NCBI GenBank assembly: GCA_027257055.1
Contig: JAPVLO010000384.1
Location: forward strand, 1,116,001 to 1,180,000
Reading direction: 5' to 3'
Length of the DNA stretch: 64,000 nucleotides
Origin: Cephalopachus bancanus
Lineage: Eukaryota > Chordata > Mammalia > Primates > Tarsiidae
The translations under genes and the position numbers were made by a program. The notes under the pieces were generated by a model. It was not told the origin of the DNA and searched no databases. It was given only the letters and a program-made list of their open reading frames with translations. Below are positions 55,561 through 64,000 of the stretch, piece by piece; within the stretch, counting starts at the first letter, position 1, and each line of letters opens with the position of its first letter.

Positions 55561-56431
55561 GAGGAACAAAAGATTCTGCCCACATATGTTTCAACTTATC
55601 TGTACAAATATTCTCACCAGACTGAATAGAGAAAATGGTAGGTCTTGATAAAATACCAATGAACGCCATAAACAGGAAATGCCTTATTTTAAGTGTTTAA
55701 TTCTAAGTTTCTAAAGTTCACGTGCAAGTTTGGCCATGATGAATCTAACGTTTACATGAACTGCTATTGGGTAGACTTCTATTAGTTGTCTGAAAATCAC
55801 CTTAAACAACATGAATCCAAAGGGAGAGAAAAAAATTAATCTTGAAGATTTGTTGTGATATCAGAATAACACATGGCCAATTACTTTAAAAAAACACCTG
55901 ATTACTCTTTTAAGTTTGGCAATGAATAAACCTTCTTGGTTTGAATGGTTATTAAGTGGTTTTCCCTTCATTATATTGCACTGGAAAATCATAATAAAAA
56001 TAGTATAATTCTGAGCAATAGGAACATAATACTTCAAATCTGGCAGTAAAATTGTTTAATGATCTCATTACCAGCATTATTAGAGAAGGAGAAATAGAAC
56101 CACACTCTCAGACGTAAGCCAGTAGCAGAAAATTCCGAGTGATTTCTTATCTTTTTACAGTTTTGCTAATCTTATTTTCACAAATTTAAAATCATTGAAT
56201 GTTCTTCCCAGGAGACATATGCATCCATTTATCATTTAATACTCAATTATATATGTTATTATTATACATAAGACATTTGATTTGCATATCATAGAAACAG
56301 AGTTGACCTAAATTATGTGGATTTGGGTTGGTCTGTCCTCAGACTAGATCATCTTACCTTCCTATATGTCAGAAAAATGATCATTTTCATGTGAATCCAG
56401 ATCGAAAATCTGAGTTTTATCTTTGACCACA
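55561..56431. other. Unassigned sequence
   Basis: AT-rich, nothing recognised. Confidence 0.4.
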
Positions 56432-56562
56432 TCTGCTTCTGTAATAAAATACCATAGACTGGATGGCTTAAACCACAGAAATTTATTTTCTCATAGTTCT
56501 GCAGACTGGGAACTCTAAGATCAAGATTCCAGCAATGTCGGTTTTATTCTGAGACCTCTTTT

Positions 56563-57799
56563 TAAAAATGTTTATTTCAGCGGCTTTCGGTGGTATCCAC
56601 GATTTTGTTACATGAATGCCTTGTAATAGTGGCAAAGAAGTCTGGGCTTTAAGTGTACCCTCCACCCCTCCGTCTCATCGTATCCTGTAAGTGGTTTTTC
56701 CTTCCTACCCTTCCGTTCACCCTCCTTTTGTGAGTCCTCAGTGTCCGTTGTTCTATATGCCTTTGAAGTTCCTTAGTTTGGCTCCCACTTATAAGTGAGA
56801 ACATGCAGCGTTTGGTTTTCTGTTCCTGTGTGACCTCACTTAAGAGGATCAATTCCATCCAAGTTGCCGCAAAAGACATTATTTTATTCTTTTTTGTGAC
56901 TGAATAGTATTCCCCTGATATGCACCACATTTTCATTATCTGCTAGTCAGTTGATGGGCATTTAGTTTGATTTCACATCTTTGCAATTGTGAATTGTGCT
57001 ATGATGAGTGTATGAATGCAGGTGTCTTTTTTTTACCTTTACATTTTTTTATTTCAAAATTGTGGGGTACAATTCAGGGTAGGTATACAAATATTCACTG
57101 TGCGGGTACCCTTGTTGAGGTGTGCCCACGCTTCCCCAGGCAGATTCCCACTACTGCCAATCCCACCTCCCCACCTCTCCACCCACCCCCTGCAGTTTCC
57201 TGCTACTGTCAATCCTTTTCTTATAGTATTATAGTAGTTGTTCAAGGTCCACTTATGAGTGAGAACATGTGATAGTCAGTTCTTTGTTTCTGCAAAAGAT
57301 CACTCAGTATCATAGACTCTAAGCCCATAATTTGCTGCAAAGTTCATGTTTTTGTTCTTCTTTATGGCTGTGTAATATCCCATCGTGCATATGTACCATA
57401 TTTTTTTATCTAGTCCTCTTTTGATGGGCAGCATGGTTGGATCCATGTTCTTGCTACTGTGAACAATGCTGTGATAAACATACGTGTGCAGGTATCTTTT
57501 TTATAGGGTGATTTGAGCTCTTCTGGGTATATTCTCAGTAGGGGAATTGTGGGGTCATGTGCAGCAGGTATAAGGATCTCTTTTTGTATAAGGTCCTCTG
57601 TTCCTTTGGGTAGATACCTAGTAGTAGGTTTACTGCATCTAATGGTAGATCCATCTTCATTTATTTGAGAAATCTCCATACCCGTTTCCACAGGGATTGT
57701 ACTAGTTTACACTCCCACCAGCAGTGTATAAGAGTTCCCTTTTCACTGCATCTGTGCCAGCATCTATTTTTAAATATTTTTTAGTAATGACCATTCTCT
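56563..57799 (-). mobile_element. Old L1 inserted in the LTR, itself interrupted
   Basis: Antisense L1MA/L1PB-like 3' UTR and ORF2 end: TCCCACTTATAAGTGAGAAC, CAGCGTTTGGTTTTCTG, GAATAGTATTCCCCTGATAT, ATGAATGCAGGTGTC (to 57028) and then, after a younger L1, TTCCTTTGGGTAGATACCTA, GAGAAATCTCCATACCCGTT, CACTCCCACCAGCAGTG. Confidence 0.85.
57030..57566 (-). mobile_element. Young L1 nested in the old L1
   Basis: Antisense: ATTGTGGGGTACAATTCAGG, CCCACTACTGCCAATCCCAC, then a duplicated G-rich unit complement and ORF2 end (TCACTCAGTATCATAGACTC, GGCAGCATGGTTGG, GATTTGAGCTCTTCTGGGTA) ending near GGGGTCATGTGC. Flanked on both sides by continuous older L1 and by a short GCAGGT repeat. Confidence 0.85.
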
Positions 57800-58199
57800 T
57801 TCCTGACTTGTGAACAGCTCCTATTTCACTGTGTGCTCACATGGCCTTTGCTTTATAACTTCTTGGGGAGAGAGTGAGAGTGAGAACTCCCTGGTGTCTC
57901 TTCTTATAAGGGCGTTAAATCCAATTATGCCCCTCATGATTTCATCTCTAAATACCATCCCATTGGGGGCTGGATCTTCAGCATATGAATTTGAGTGGGA
58001 TATAAACATTCAGTCCCTAATACCCCCGCCATCTTCTCCATCACCAAATTTTTCCAAGTATGTGTGACAATGCATCCATCTGTCCCATCCTTTCCACTCA
58101 AATTATGATCATTCGAACCCAGGACCTCATTGTTTCATATCTTGGCTGCTGCACGAGCTTTTAAATGACACTGCCTCTAATTTTTTAAATTTCAAATCC

Positions 58200-58520
58200 A
58201 TCTCTCATTCAGTCCCCAGGTCAATCTTTCTAAAATGCCTCATACTGTTTCAGCGCCTAGCAGAAAAATGTCAACGATTCCCCATGGTTTGTAAGGTAAA
58301 ACAAGACCACTGGGTCAAGGTCTCCTATAATTTGTCCACATTTCTATCTTTCCAGCCTCACTTCCTCTGTTCTCACCTTTCCCAGAATACTAATGGCCCA
58401 TAGAATGAATGTCCCCATTCTCCTGCACGTTGACCTTCCCAGTCTCAGTTTCATGCCGTTCACCCTGTAGCAGTCTTCCCGCTTTCCTCCTTGTCTGTCG
58501 AAATTGCAGTTGAACTTGTA
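58200..58520 (+). repeat. L2 fragment
   Basis: GGTCAATCTTTCTAAAATGC, TCAACGATTCCCCATGG, CACTTCCTCTGTTCTCACC and CACGTTGACCTTCCCAGTC follow the L2 ORF2 order. Confidence 0.65.
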
Positions 58521-58720
58521 CACCCGCTGGACCCCTCTAAGAACCACTGTACTCTTAGGCAAATGTGATCTATACTTGCCATTTGGCATTTTGTACCCTG
58601 TTATGTAAATACGAATGCACCCATAAAAAATATGTAGCATCTCTGTGTGTATTTCATAAAGGGAGTAAATGGAGTCATCCCACTCCTGCTATCCTGCAAT
58701 GGAGTGATTGTTGTTGTTAT

Positions 58721-58895
58721 TTTATTTATTTATTCATTTATTTCTTCTTGCTCTCTTTCTGTTTTTTTTTTTTTATTGTAGAGACGAGATCTCACCAAGT
58801 TGCCCGGGCTGGTCTCAAACCCACAGGCTCGGGCAATCCACTCACCTCGGACTCCCAAAGTGCTGGGATGACAGGCTGCCCCTCCAAGCTCGACC
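58721..58895 (-). mobile_element. Free Alu left monomer
   Basis: Only the left arm is present (TTATTGTAGAGACGAG, CTCAAACCCACAGGC, CTCGGACTCCCAAAG, GATGACAGGC to GCTCGACC). It is followed on its 3' side by an A-rich TTTA-repeat tail. Flanks GATTGTTGTTGTTA (58706) and GATTGTTGTTTTTA (58896). Confidence 0.88.
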
Positions 58896-59376
58896 GATTG
58901 TTGTTTTTAATTCAACAATTCAACCATTTATTTTTCTTGAGGCTTACCCACATAGATTTAATTCCCTTTATTTATCTATATATTTCACTGTATGGCGATG
59001 CCACATTTTAATATTATACTGCCTTCTCCATATATATTTAGTTTATTTTCAATTATTGTTTGATAATCAAGACAAGTTTATTAAATTTCTTAGTGCATGT
59101 CTTCTTGGAGAAATCTTCTGAATGTTACATTCAACTAGATTATGAATAGGTGTGTTTTCAATTTTGCTACATATTACAAATTTATTCTTTCAAATTAGTT
59201 GTATACATTTGTACTAGCCACACTAGGAAAGGTTATGTTTCTGAAAGTCCTTATCAGCTTTTTAACCTTATGGTTGCAAATATATGTCTCATTGCTTTGA
59301 ATTGCATTTTTTTGATTACTAATAAATTAAAAAATCGATTTATGCTAATTTTCATGACAGTTTCATGTGTCTTTTC

Positions 59377-59671
59377 TTTTCTTTTTTTTTTTTTTTTTGA
59401 GTTGGAGTCTCACTCTGTCGCCCAGACTGGAGTGCAGTGGCCGCTCCCAGCCACCGCAGCCTCGACCTGCTGGGCTCTGGCGATCCTTCCACCTCAGCCT
59501 TCCGAGTAGCCGGAATCACAGGCATGCGCTACCACGCCCGGCTGATTTTTTGATTTATTGTAGAAATGAGGTCTCGCTGCCCAGGTGGGTCTCGAACCCG
59601 CGGGCTCAGGCAATCCACTCACCTCAGCCTCCCAAAGGCGCAGGATTACAGGCTGAGCCACCGAGCCCGGC
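59377..59671 (-). mobile_element. Alu (young local subtype)
   Basis: Antisense Alu, long T tract, short left arm (CTCGCTGCCCAGG), GCGGGTTCGAGACCC box on its own strand. Flanks TTCATGTGTCTTTTC (59362-59376) and TTCATCTGTCTTTTC (59672-59686). Confidence 0.96.
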
Positions 59672-59686
59672 TTCATCTGTCTTTTC

Positions 59687-60316
59687 AAAAAAACTTTTAT
59701 TATAAAGATGTGGGGTACAACTCAGGATTAGGTATACAAACGCTGATTATGCAGGTGCCCTTGTTGATGAGGTATGCCCCTCACTCCCCTGGCAGTTTCC
59801 CTCAACTGCCAATCCCACCCCCCTCCCCTGACAGTTTCTCACTACTGCCAATCCCTTTCTTTTTTTTTCTTATAATCAATATTTTTTTATTATGATGTTG
59901 TGGGGTACAGTTAAGGGTTAGGTATACAAATACGTTTCATTCAGGCACCCTTTTGATTAGAGGTGCTTCCCCATCCCCAGACAGATATTTGCCCATTAAT
60001 CCCATCCAATTCCTTTCTTATAGTATTATAATCATTGTTCAAGGTCTGCTTATGAGTGAGAACACATGGGACTCTGTTCTTTGTTTCTGTGATAGATCAC
60101 TGAGTATGATCGACTCCAAATCTATCCAGGTTGCTGCAGAGTCCATATATTTGTCCTTCTTTATGGCTGCATAGTATTCCTTTGTGTATATGTACCACAT
60201 TTAAAAAAATCCTGTCCAGCTTCGATGGGCAACAGGACTGGTTCCATGTTTTTGCCATTGTGAATAGAGCTCCAACAAACATATGTGTGCAGGTATCTTT
60301 TTTGCAGAATGAATCA
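59687..60316 (-). mobile_element. L1 with two 3' UTR ends in tandem
   Basis: 59687-59862 reads the common 3' UTR end (TTATTATAAAGATGTGGGGT, duplicated G-rich unit). It passes directly into a second, different L1 3' end (TTTTTTATTATGATGTTGTG, CATTCAGGCACC, 59863 on) that continues into ORF2 to about 60316. The outer flanks TTCATCTGTCTTTTC (59672) and TTCATCTGTGTCTTTTG (60317) bracket both, so they look like one insertion. Confidence 0.85.
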
Positions 60317-60564
60317 TTCATCTGTGTCTTTTGACCATTTATATCTCCTGTTGTTATTTATTTTTTCTTAGTAATTTGAAAAAGTTCCTCATATATTCTT
60401 TGACTGACAGACACACTGCAAATATCTTCCACAATTTCATTAAATCTTTTCACATTGTTTATGATGTTCTTTGTCATCTGACAATATTTAAATTTTGATG
60501 AAGAATCAATTTAACTAAGTCTCAATCATAGCATTTATCACTATCAGATGCTTTATTTTTCTTT

Positions 60565-60858
60565 CTTTTTTTTTTTTTTTGAGTTGGAGTCTCACTCTGT
60601 CGCCCAGACTGGAGTGCAGTGGCCGCTCCCGGCCACCACAGCCTTGACCTGCTGGGCTCCGGCGATCCTTCCGCCTCAGCCTTCCGAGTAGTTGGAATTA
60701 CAGGCGTGCGCTACCACGCCCCGCTGATTTTTTGATTTATTGTAGAGATGAGGTCTGGCCAAGTTGCCCAGGCGGGTCTCGAACCCGCCGGCTCAGGCAA
60801 TCCACTCACCTCAGCGTCCCAAGGCGCAGGATTACAGGCTGAGCCACCGAGCCCGGCT
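60565..60858 (-). mobile_element. Alu (dimeric)
   Basis: Antisense Alu with perfect 15-bp target duplications GCTTTATTTTTCTTT at 60550-60564 and 60859-60873. Perfect T-arm-like box GGCGGGTTCGAGACCCGCC on its own strand, combined with the longer left arm (AAGTTGCCCAGG). Confidence 0.98.
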
Positions 60859-60899
60859 GCTTTATTTTTCTTTAATGCGTTTGTTTTATTACTCATTTT

Positions 60900-61020
60900 T
60901 CTCCACTAGCATGTAATCACCATGAGACCAGGGACAGCCAACTTGCAACCGAGACATAGCCTATGCTAAGACCTTTTTATGACACCTAAGAGGTCCTCAG
61001 TAAAGTTAGTTGAATGAATG
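60900..61020 (+). repeat. L2 3' terminal fragment
   Basis: CATGAGACCAGGGACAGCC, GAGGTCCTCAGTAAAGTTAG and TTGAATGAATGAGAGAATG match the L2 3' end. Confidence 0.55.
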
Positions 61021-61544
61021 AGAGAATGTCAGAAAAAGACTCTCACAGAGAAGAGAATCATCATAGTTACTGAGAATATCTAGGTTTCTTAGTATAGCAT
61101 TTGTCCGAATTTGCTCTGAATGCAGTTCTGGCTCTTGGGTTCTTCAAAGTATTTCTGTATTCTTGTAATAAATATTCTAAACCCCTATTCCTCCAGCCCC
61201 TCATTATAGCTTGAGTGGATTTGCTACTTTAAACAAAATGACTTTGAAATGCATTTCTTCATGAGGTCGGAATATATCTAGTACTATTCACTGCTAGATC
61301 CTCAGTACCTAGAGGAGTGACTGGGATAGCTCAGAAGCTCAATTAAATGTTTAACGAATGAAGATTGAGCCTGTTAGAATTTTATTAATTTGAACTGTGT
61401 TGAATTAAAAACTTATTTGGATAGTGTTAACATCTTTGTGATAGTATTTCCAGCTATTAACACGGCACATCTCTTCATTGATTTAGGTATTACTTCTTGC
61501 CCTTTAATAATTTTAGCTATGAGGAAATCAATATATTCCTTGAT
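61021..61544 (+). other. Mostly unassigned; second L2 3' end near 61270-61365
   Basis: CTGCTAGATCCTCAGTACCT and CTCAATTAAATGTTTAACGA (61296-61362) look like an L2 3' terminus. The rest is not recognised. Confidence 0.45.
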
Positions 61545-61683
61545 TTATTAATATCATTCACCACATTCACAGAACAAAGGAGAAAAACGTTATGATTGTA
61601 TTGACATATATGGGAAAGGGAGAAGCATATATTAAATCCAAGGGTCAGATATCATTTTACTGAAAAACTCAGGAAACTAGGAA
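61545..61683 (+). repeat. Inverted duplicate A (old L1 ORF2 piece)
   Basis: TATTAATATCATTCACCACA, AACAAAGGAGAAAAAC, TGGGAAAGGGAGAAGCATAT, ATTAAATCCAA and AAAAACTCAGGAAACTAG match the complement of 63075-63212 closely. Both descend from L1 ORF2 but share changes that other L1s here lack. Confidence 0.85.
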
Positions 61684-61734
61684 TGTATTCGCCACCTCAT
61701 AATTTTTGTTGTGATTACAAATAAATTATTTATT

Positions 61735-61862
61735 TTTTTTCCAAATTGGGCTTTGCTGTTGTTAGGAATACAGCGTATCACTAATTTTTTTATGGTCTTA
61801 TTCTAGCAACTTTGCTGGATTCTTGGATTTTGCTTGTAGTTGAATAGAAGAGCACCTAAAAG
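61735..61862 (-). mobile_element. Old L1 ORF2 scrap, antisense
   Basis: TTGTTAGGAATACAGCGTAT, TTCTAGCAACTTTGCTGG read as degraded L1 ORF2 complement. Confidence 0.5.
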
Positions 61863-61877
61863 TATTGGTCACTTTCT

Positions 61878-62370
61878 CTGTACCTGACTCGGTTCCAGTT
61901 GCATGGTGTGTACTAATTCCTTTACTTCTTACAACACCACCACACATAGGTGTTATCAGTGCTTTATTTTATTTTATTTTATTTTATTTTATTTTTTGAG
62001 TTGGAGTCTCACTCTGTCGCCCAGACTGGAGTGCAGTGGCCGCTCTCGGCCACCACAGTCTCGACCTGCTGGGCTCCGGTGATCCTTCTGCCTCAGCCTT
62101 CCAAGTAGCCAGAACTATAGGCGCGTGCTACCACGCCCGGCTGATTTTTGATTTATTGTAGAGATGAGGTCTCGCCAAGTTGCTCAGGTGGGTCTTGAAC
62201 CTGTGGGCTCAGGCAATCCACTCACCTCAGCCTCCCAAAGTGCTTTATTTTAAAGATGAAGAAACAAATGCACAGAAAAGTAAGTTAACTTGCCCAAATT
62301 CACACTGTAAGTGACAAAACTCAGGATTTCAACACACTTGGTCTGATCTCAGAGTTCACTCTTATTAAGA
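61878..62370 (-). repeat. MIR split by an Alu
   Basis: GCATGGTGTGTACTAATTCC, TTACTTCTTACAACACCACC, then after the Alu AAAGATGAAGAAACAAATGC, AACTTGCCCAAATTCACAC and GATCTCAGAGTTCACTC. This is the MIR order. Confidence 0.72.
61971..62238 (-). mobile_element. 5'-truncated Alu with a (TTTTA)n tail
   Basis: Antisense Alu missing about 36 bases of the head (it stops at CAGCCTCCCAAA). The tail is an ATTTT pentamer run (about 61962-61995). Perfect 13-bp target duplications AGTGCTTTATTTT at 61958-61970 and 62239-62251. Confidence 0.96.
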
Positions 62371-62536
62371 TCATGCAAAATTATTTGTAACCATTTTATT
62401 GGCTTATGATCTTACTTGTATAACTTATTTTTCCATCTTTATTTCTCATTTCTTTTTCTTGTGTTGCTGTGTTGGACAGGCCCTTCAGTGTCATGTTGAA
62501 GAGCAGGACTTTTGCCATAAGTTTTGGGTTAGTGGG

Positions 62537-63032
62537 TGTGGTAGCCAGGCTACAATTGACCCCCTGTGATCCCCACCCATTTGCATTTATGTCCTTGTGA
62601 AGTTTCCCCCAATGTGTGCCACAGTCTGCTCACGTGGTCAGTAGAATATAGAACTGATGGCATGCCACTTCTGAAGGTAGGTCACACGCAGCATTGTGAC
62701 TTCTCCTTTGCTGTCTGGTTTTGTTTGCTCTGGATGAAGTTAATTGTCATAGCATAAGGATGGAGAAGCCCACATGGTAAGGAACTGACGCTTTCAGTCA
62801 ACAACTACATATGTGGCCCAACTTGGAAGCACATCCTCCAGCCCCAATGAAGTCTTCAAAGACTTCTGCTGACAGTCTGACTGCAATCTCACGAGAGACC
62901 TTGAGCCAGAATGACCCATTCGGGATATTCCTAGATTCCTAGCCCATAGAAAGCAAGAGATAATAAATATTTATTGTTTTATGCCACTAACTTTTGGAAC
63001 AATGTATTATGCAAGAGCAGATAACTAATACA
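62537..63032 (+). mobile_element. MLT1 LTR
   Basis: TGTGGTAGCCAGGCTAC start, GAAGCACATCCTCCAGCCCC, GACAGTCTGACTGCAATCTC, CTTGAGCCAGAATGACCC, AAGAGATAATAAATATTTAT, GTTTTATGCCACTAACTTTT, and the end GCAGATAACTAATACA. About 496 bp; near full length. Confidence 0.85.
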
Positions 63033-63037
63033 ATATG

Positions 63038-63400
63038 TTAAACACATTCACATCAGTTATGTCCCTTTCCATTTCTAGTTTCCTGAGTTTTTAAATAAAA
63101 TTATATCTGGTGTTTGGATTTAATATATGCTTCTCCCTTTCCCAAATATGTTGATACAATCGTCATGTTTTTCTCCTTTGTTCTGTGAATGTAGTGAATG
63201 ATATTAATAGAGTCCTGCTTATGATTGCATCATTTAAAATTTACTGCTGAATTTGAATTGCTGTGTTTTATTTTGGACTTTTTTGTATCTCTAGCTCTTG
63301 GTGAGATTGGGTATTATATTCTTTTTGCTCTTTAAAATTATCCTGGCTTAGTTTTATATCAAGGTTTTAGTTGCTTTCCCTGCTGACTTCCTCATGCATG
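63038..63400 (-). mobile_element. Old L1 ORF2, antisense
   Basis: TTTCTAGTTTCCTGAGTTTT, TTGTTCTGTGAATGTAGTGA, CTTGGTGAGATTGGGTATTA and ATTATCCTGGCTTAGTTTTA are complement of L1 ORF2. It contains inverted duplicate B (63075-63212). Confidence 0.75.
63075..63212 (-). repeat. Inverted duplicate B
   Basis: Its reverse complement matches 61545-61683 over about 138 bp, including the unusual TGGGAAAGGGAGAAGCATAT stretch. It lies about 1.4 kb away, with the MIR, Alu and MLT1 LTR in between. Confidence 0.85.
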
Positions 63401-63635
63401 TCTTTTCACAGATGTAGTTAATTCCACCCTCATCCTTTCCTCTGTACTTTCTTTGTCTCCTCTTTCTTTAATCCTTGCCTTATGCCTTCCTATCATCTTG
63501 ACTTTGTCATAGCTATACATCGGAAGCCAGTTTTGTGGCCCTATCAGCAGTTAGTATGGGAATAATGGAACTGTTTTCAGTCTTAGCAGGTTAGTCTAAT
63601 TTGGAAGACATACGAACAATAATGGTAGTTCTACT
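63401..63635. other. Unassigned sequence
   Basis: Nothing recognised. Confidence 0.4.
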
Positions 63636-63885
63636 ATAAGGAACAGAGTGACTTTTGCCAAGACACTTAACCCCCCTGAACCTCAATCTATTCCCCTGTA
63701 TGTGGGGATAATAATAGCTCCTATGGCCTGTAGAAATATTTCAAAGTCCAAATAAGATAATGAATGTGGAGTTAAAGGTAGATTGTAAAGTGCTGTAGCA
63801 TGCTAGTAAATACTATCATTAATTTGTTACTAGGCATTGCAGTTGGGTAGTTAGCTCACTATTATTATTATTATTAAAACTTTAT
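63636..63885 (-). repeat. MIR
   Basis: TTTTGCCAAGACACTTAACC, CTGAACCTCAATCTATTCC, TGTGGGGATAATAATAGCTC, AATAAGATAATGAATGTGG, TGCTAGTAAATACTATC and a TTA run. This is a MIR in complement. Confidence 0.8.
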
Positions 63886-64000
63886 TATTTTGGGGGCAAC
63901 TTCAAAAAGAGTTTCTTTCATCTGAACTCCTGATATCTGAAACCCAGATACAAAATGCCAGAGGAATTTTTTCAGTCCAGTTAGGCAGATAAGCAGTGGG

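Larger units (their letters stand above)
56432..58022 (-). mobile_element. MaLR LTR split by nested L1s
   Basis: The reversed LTR begins at 56432 (AATAAAATACCATAGACTGG, CTCATAGTTCTGCAGACTGG, TAAGATCAAGATTCCAGCAA) to about 56562, and resumes at about 57800 (CTTTCCTGACTTGTGAACAG, CTGTGTGCTCACATGG, CCTCATGATTTCATCTC, GCATATGAATTTGAGTGG, AACATTCAGTCCCTAATA). About 350 bp of LTR in all, separated by about 1.2 kb of L1. Confidence 0.85.
58920..60545 (-). mobile_element. Very old L1 background, antisense, interrupted
   Basis: TTGCATTTTTTTGATTACTA near 59305 and, after the insertions, TCTTTTGACCATTTATATCTC and GACACACTGCAAATATCTTCC read as degraded L1 ORF2 complement. This gives the host sequence for the Alu and L1 at 59377-60316. 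Confidence 0.5.

Noticed and set aside
59367..59705. 112-codon proline/serine/arginine-rich frame (and many like it)
   Set aside because: These are antisense translations of Alu. The same peptide recurs at each Alu in the window.

Overview
The window is mammalian, and specifically primate, nuclear DNA. About eighteen dimeric or monomeric Alu elements are dispersed through it, together with many L1 fragments of several ages and the usual ancient mammalian repeats (MIR, L2, MaLR LTRs, MER5A, MER2). The Alus are not the human type. They also lack the right-arm features I associate with lemur and galago/loris Alus. They carry their own markers: a left-arm GGGTTCGAGACCC box, a 'TACAATAAATCAAAAAATCAG' style linker and a 'GGCCGGGAGCGGCCACTGCACTCC' style right arm. 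By elimination a tarsier is my best guess; this is inference, with perhaps 0.6 confidence.

I find no host protein-coding gene, rRNA, tRNA or CRISPR array. The longest open frame is 149 codons and is the end of an L1 ORF2. Nearly all other open frames lie in Alus, L1s or LTRs, or are chance. The window reads as intergenic or deep-intronic sequence built by layered retrotransposition.

Layout: 0-7 kb holds a MaLR LTR, three Alus and a twin-primed (5'-inverted) L1. 7.7-10.5 kb holds a hAT remnant, an ERV LTR and a MaLR LTR. 12.5-16.3 kb is a long old L1 interrupted by a younger L1 and an Alu. 17-22.8 kb holds an Alu and two L1 insertions. 23-24.2 kb is a large inverted repeat that no repeat family I know explains. 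25.2-25.8 kb is an internally deleted mariner. 26-32 kb is ancient repeat mixed with L1, Alu, MLT1 and MER2. 34-37.9 kb has a MaLR LTR, MIR, Alu and L2. 38.5-42.1 kb has a retroposed LTR R-region and two L1s. 43-47.6 kb has old L1, a solo LTR that carries an Alu, and an Alu that carries another solo LTR. 50-53.6 kb has L2, L1 and two LTRs. 54-64 kb is a dense stack of Alu/L1/MaLR/MER5A insertions ending in MIR.

The most notable signals are structural. They are: the ~300-bp inverted repeat at 23-24 kb; a second inverted duplication (61.5/63.1 kb); an 82-bp patch copied into a MIR; an L1 machinery-mediated copy of an LTR transcript that spans only R; multi-level nested insertions that can be ordered in time; a target site used twice; and a lineage-specific Alu whose B box forms a perfect tRNA T-arm-like hairpin. 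All element boundaries are by eye; where target-site duplications (TSDs) are quoted they fix the edges to within a few bases.
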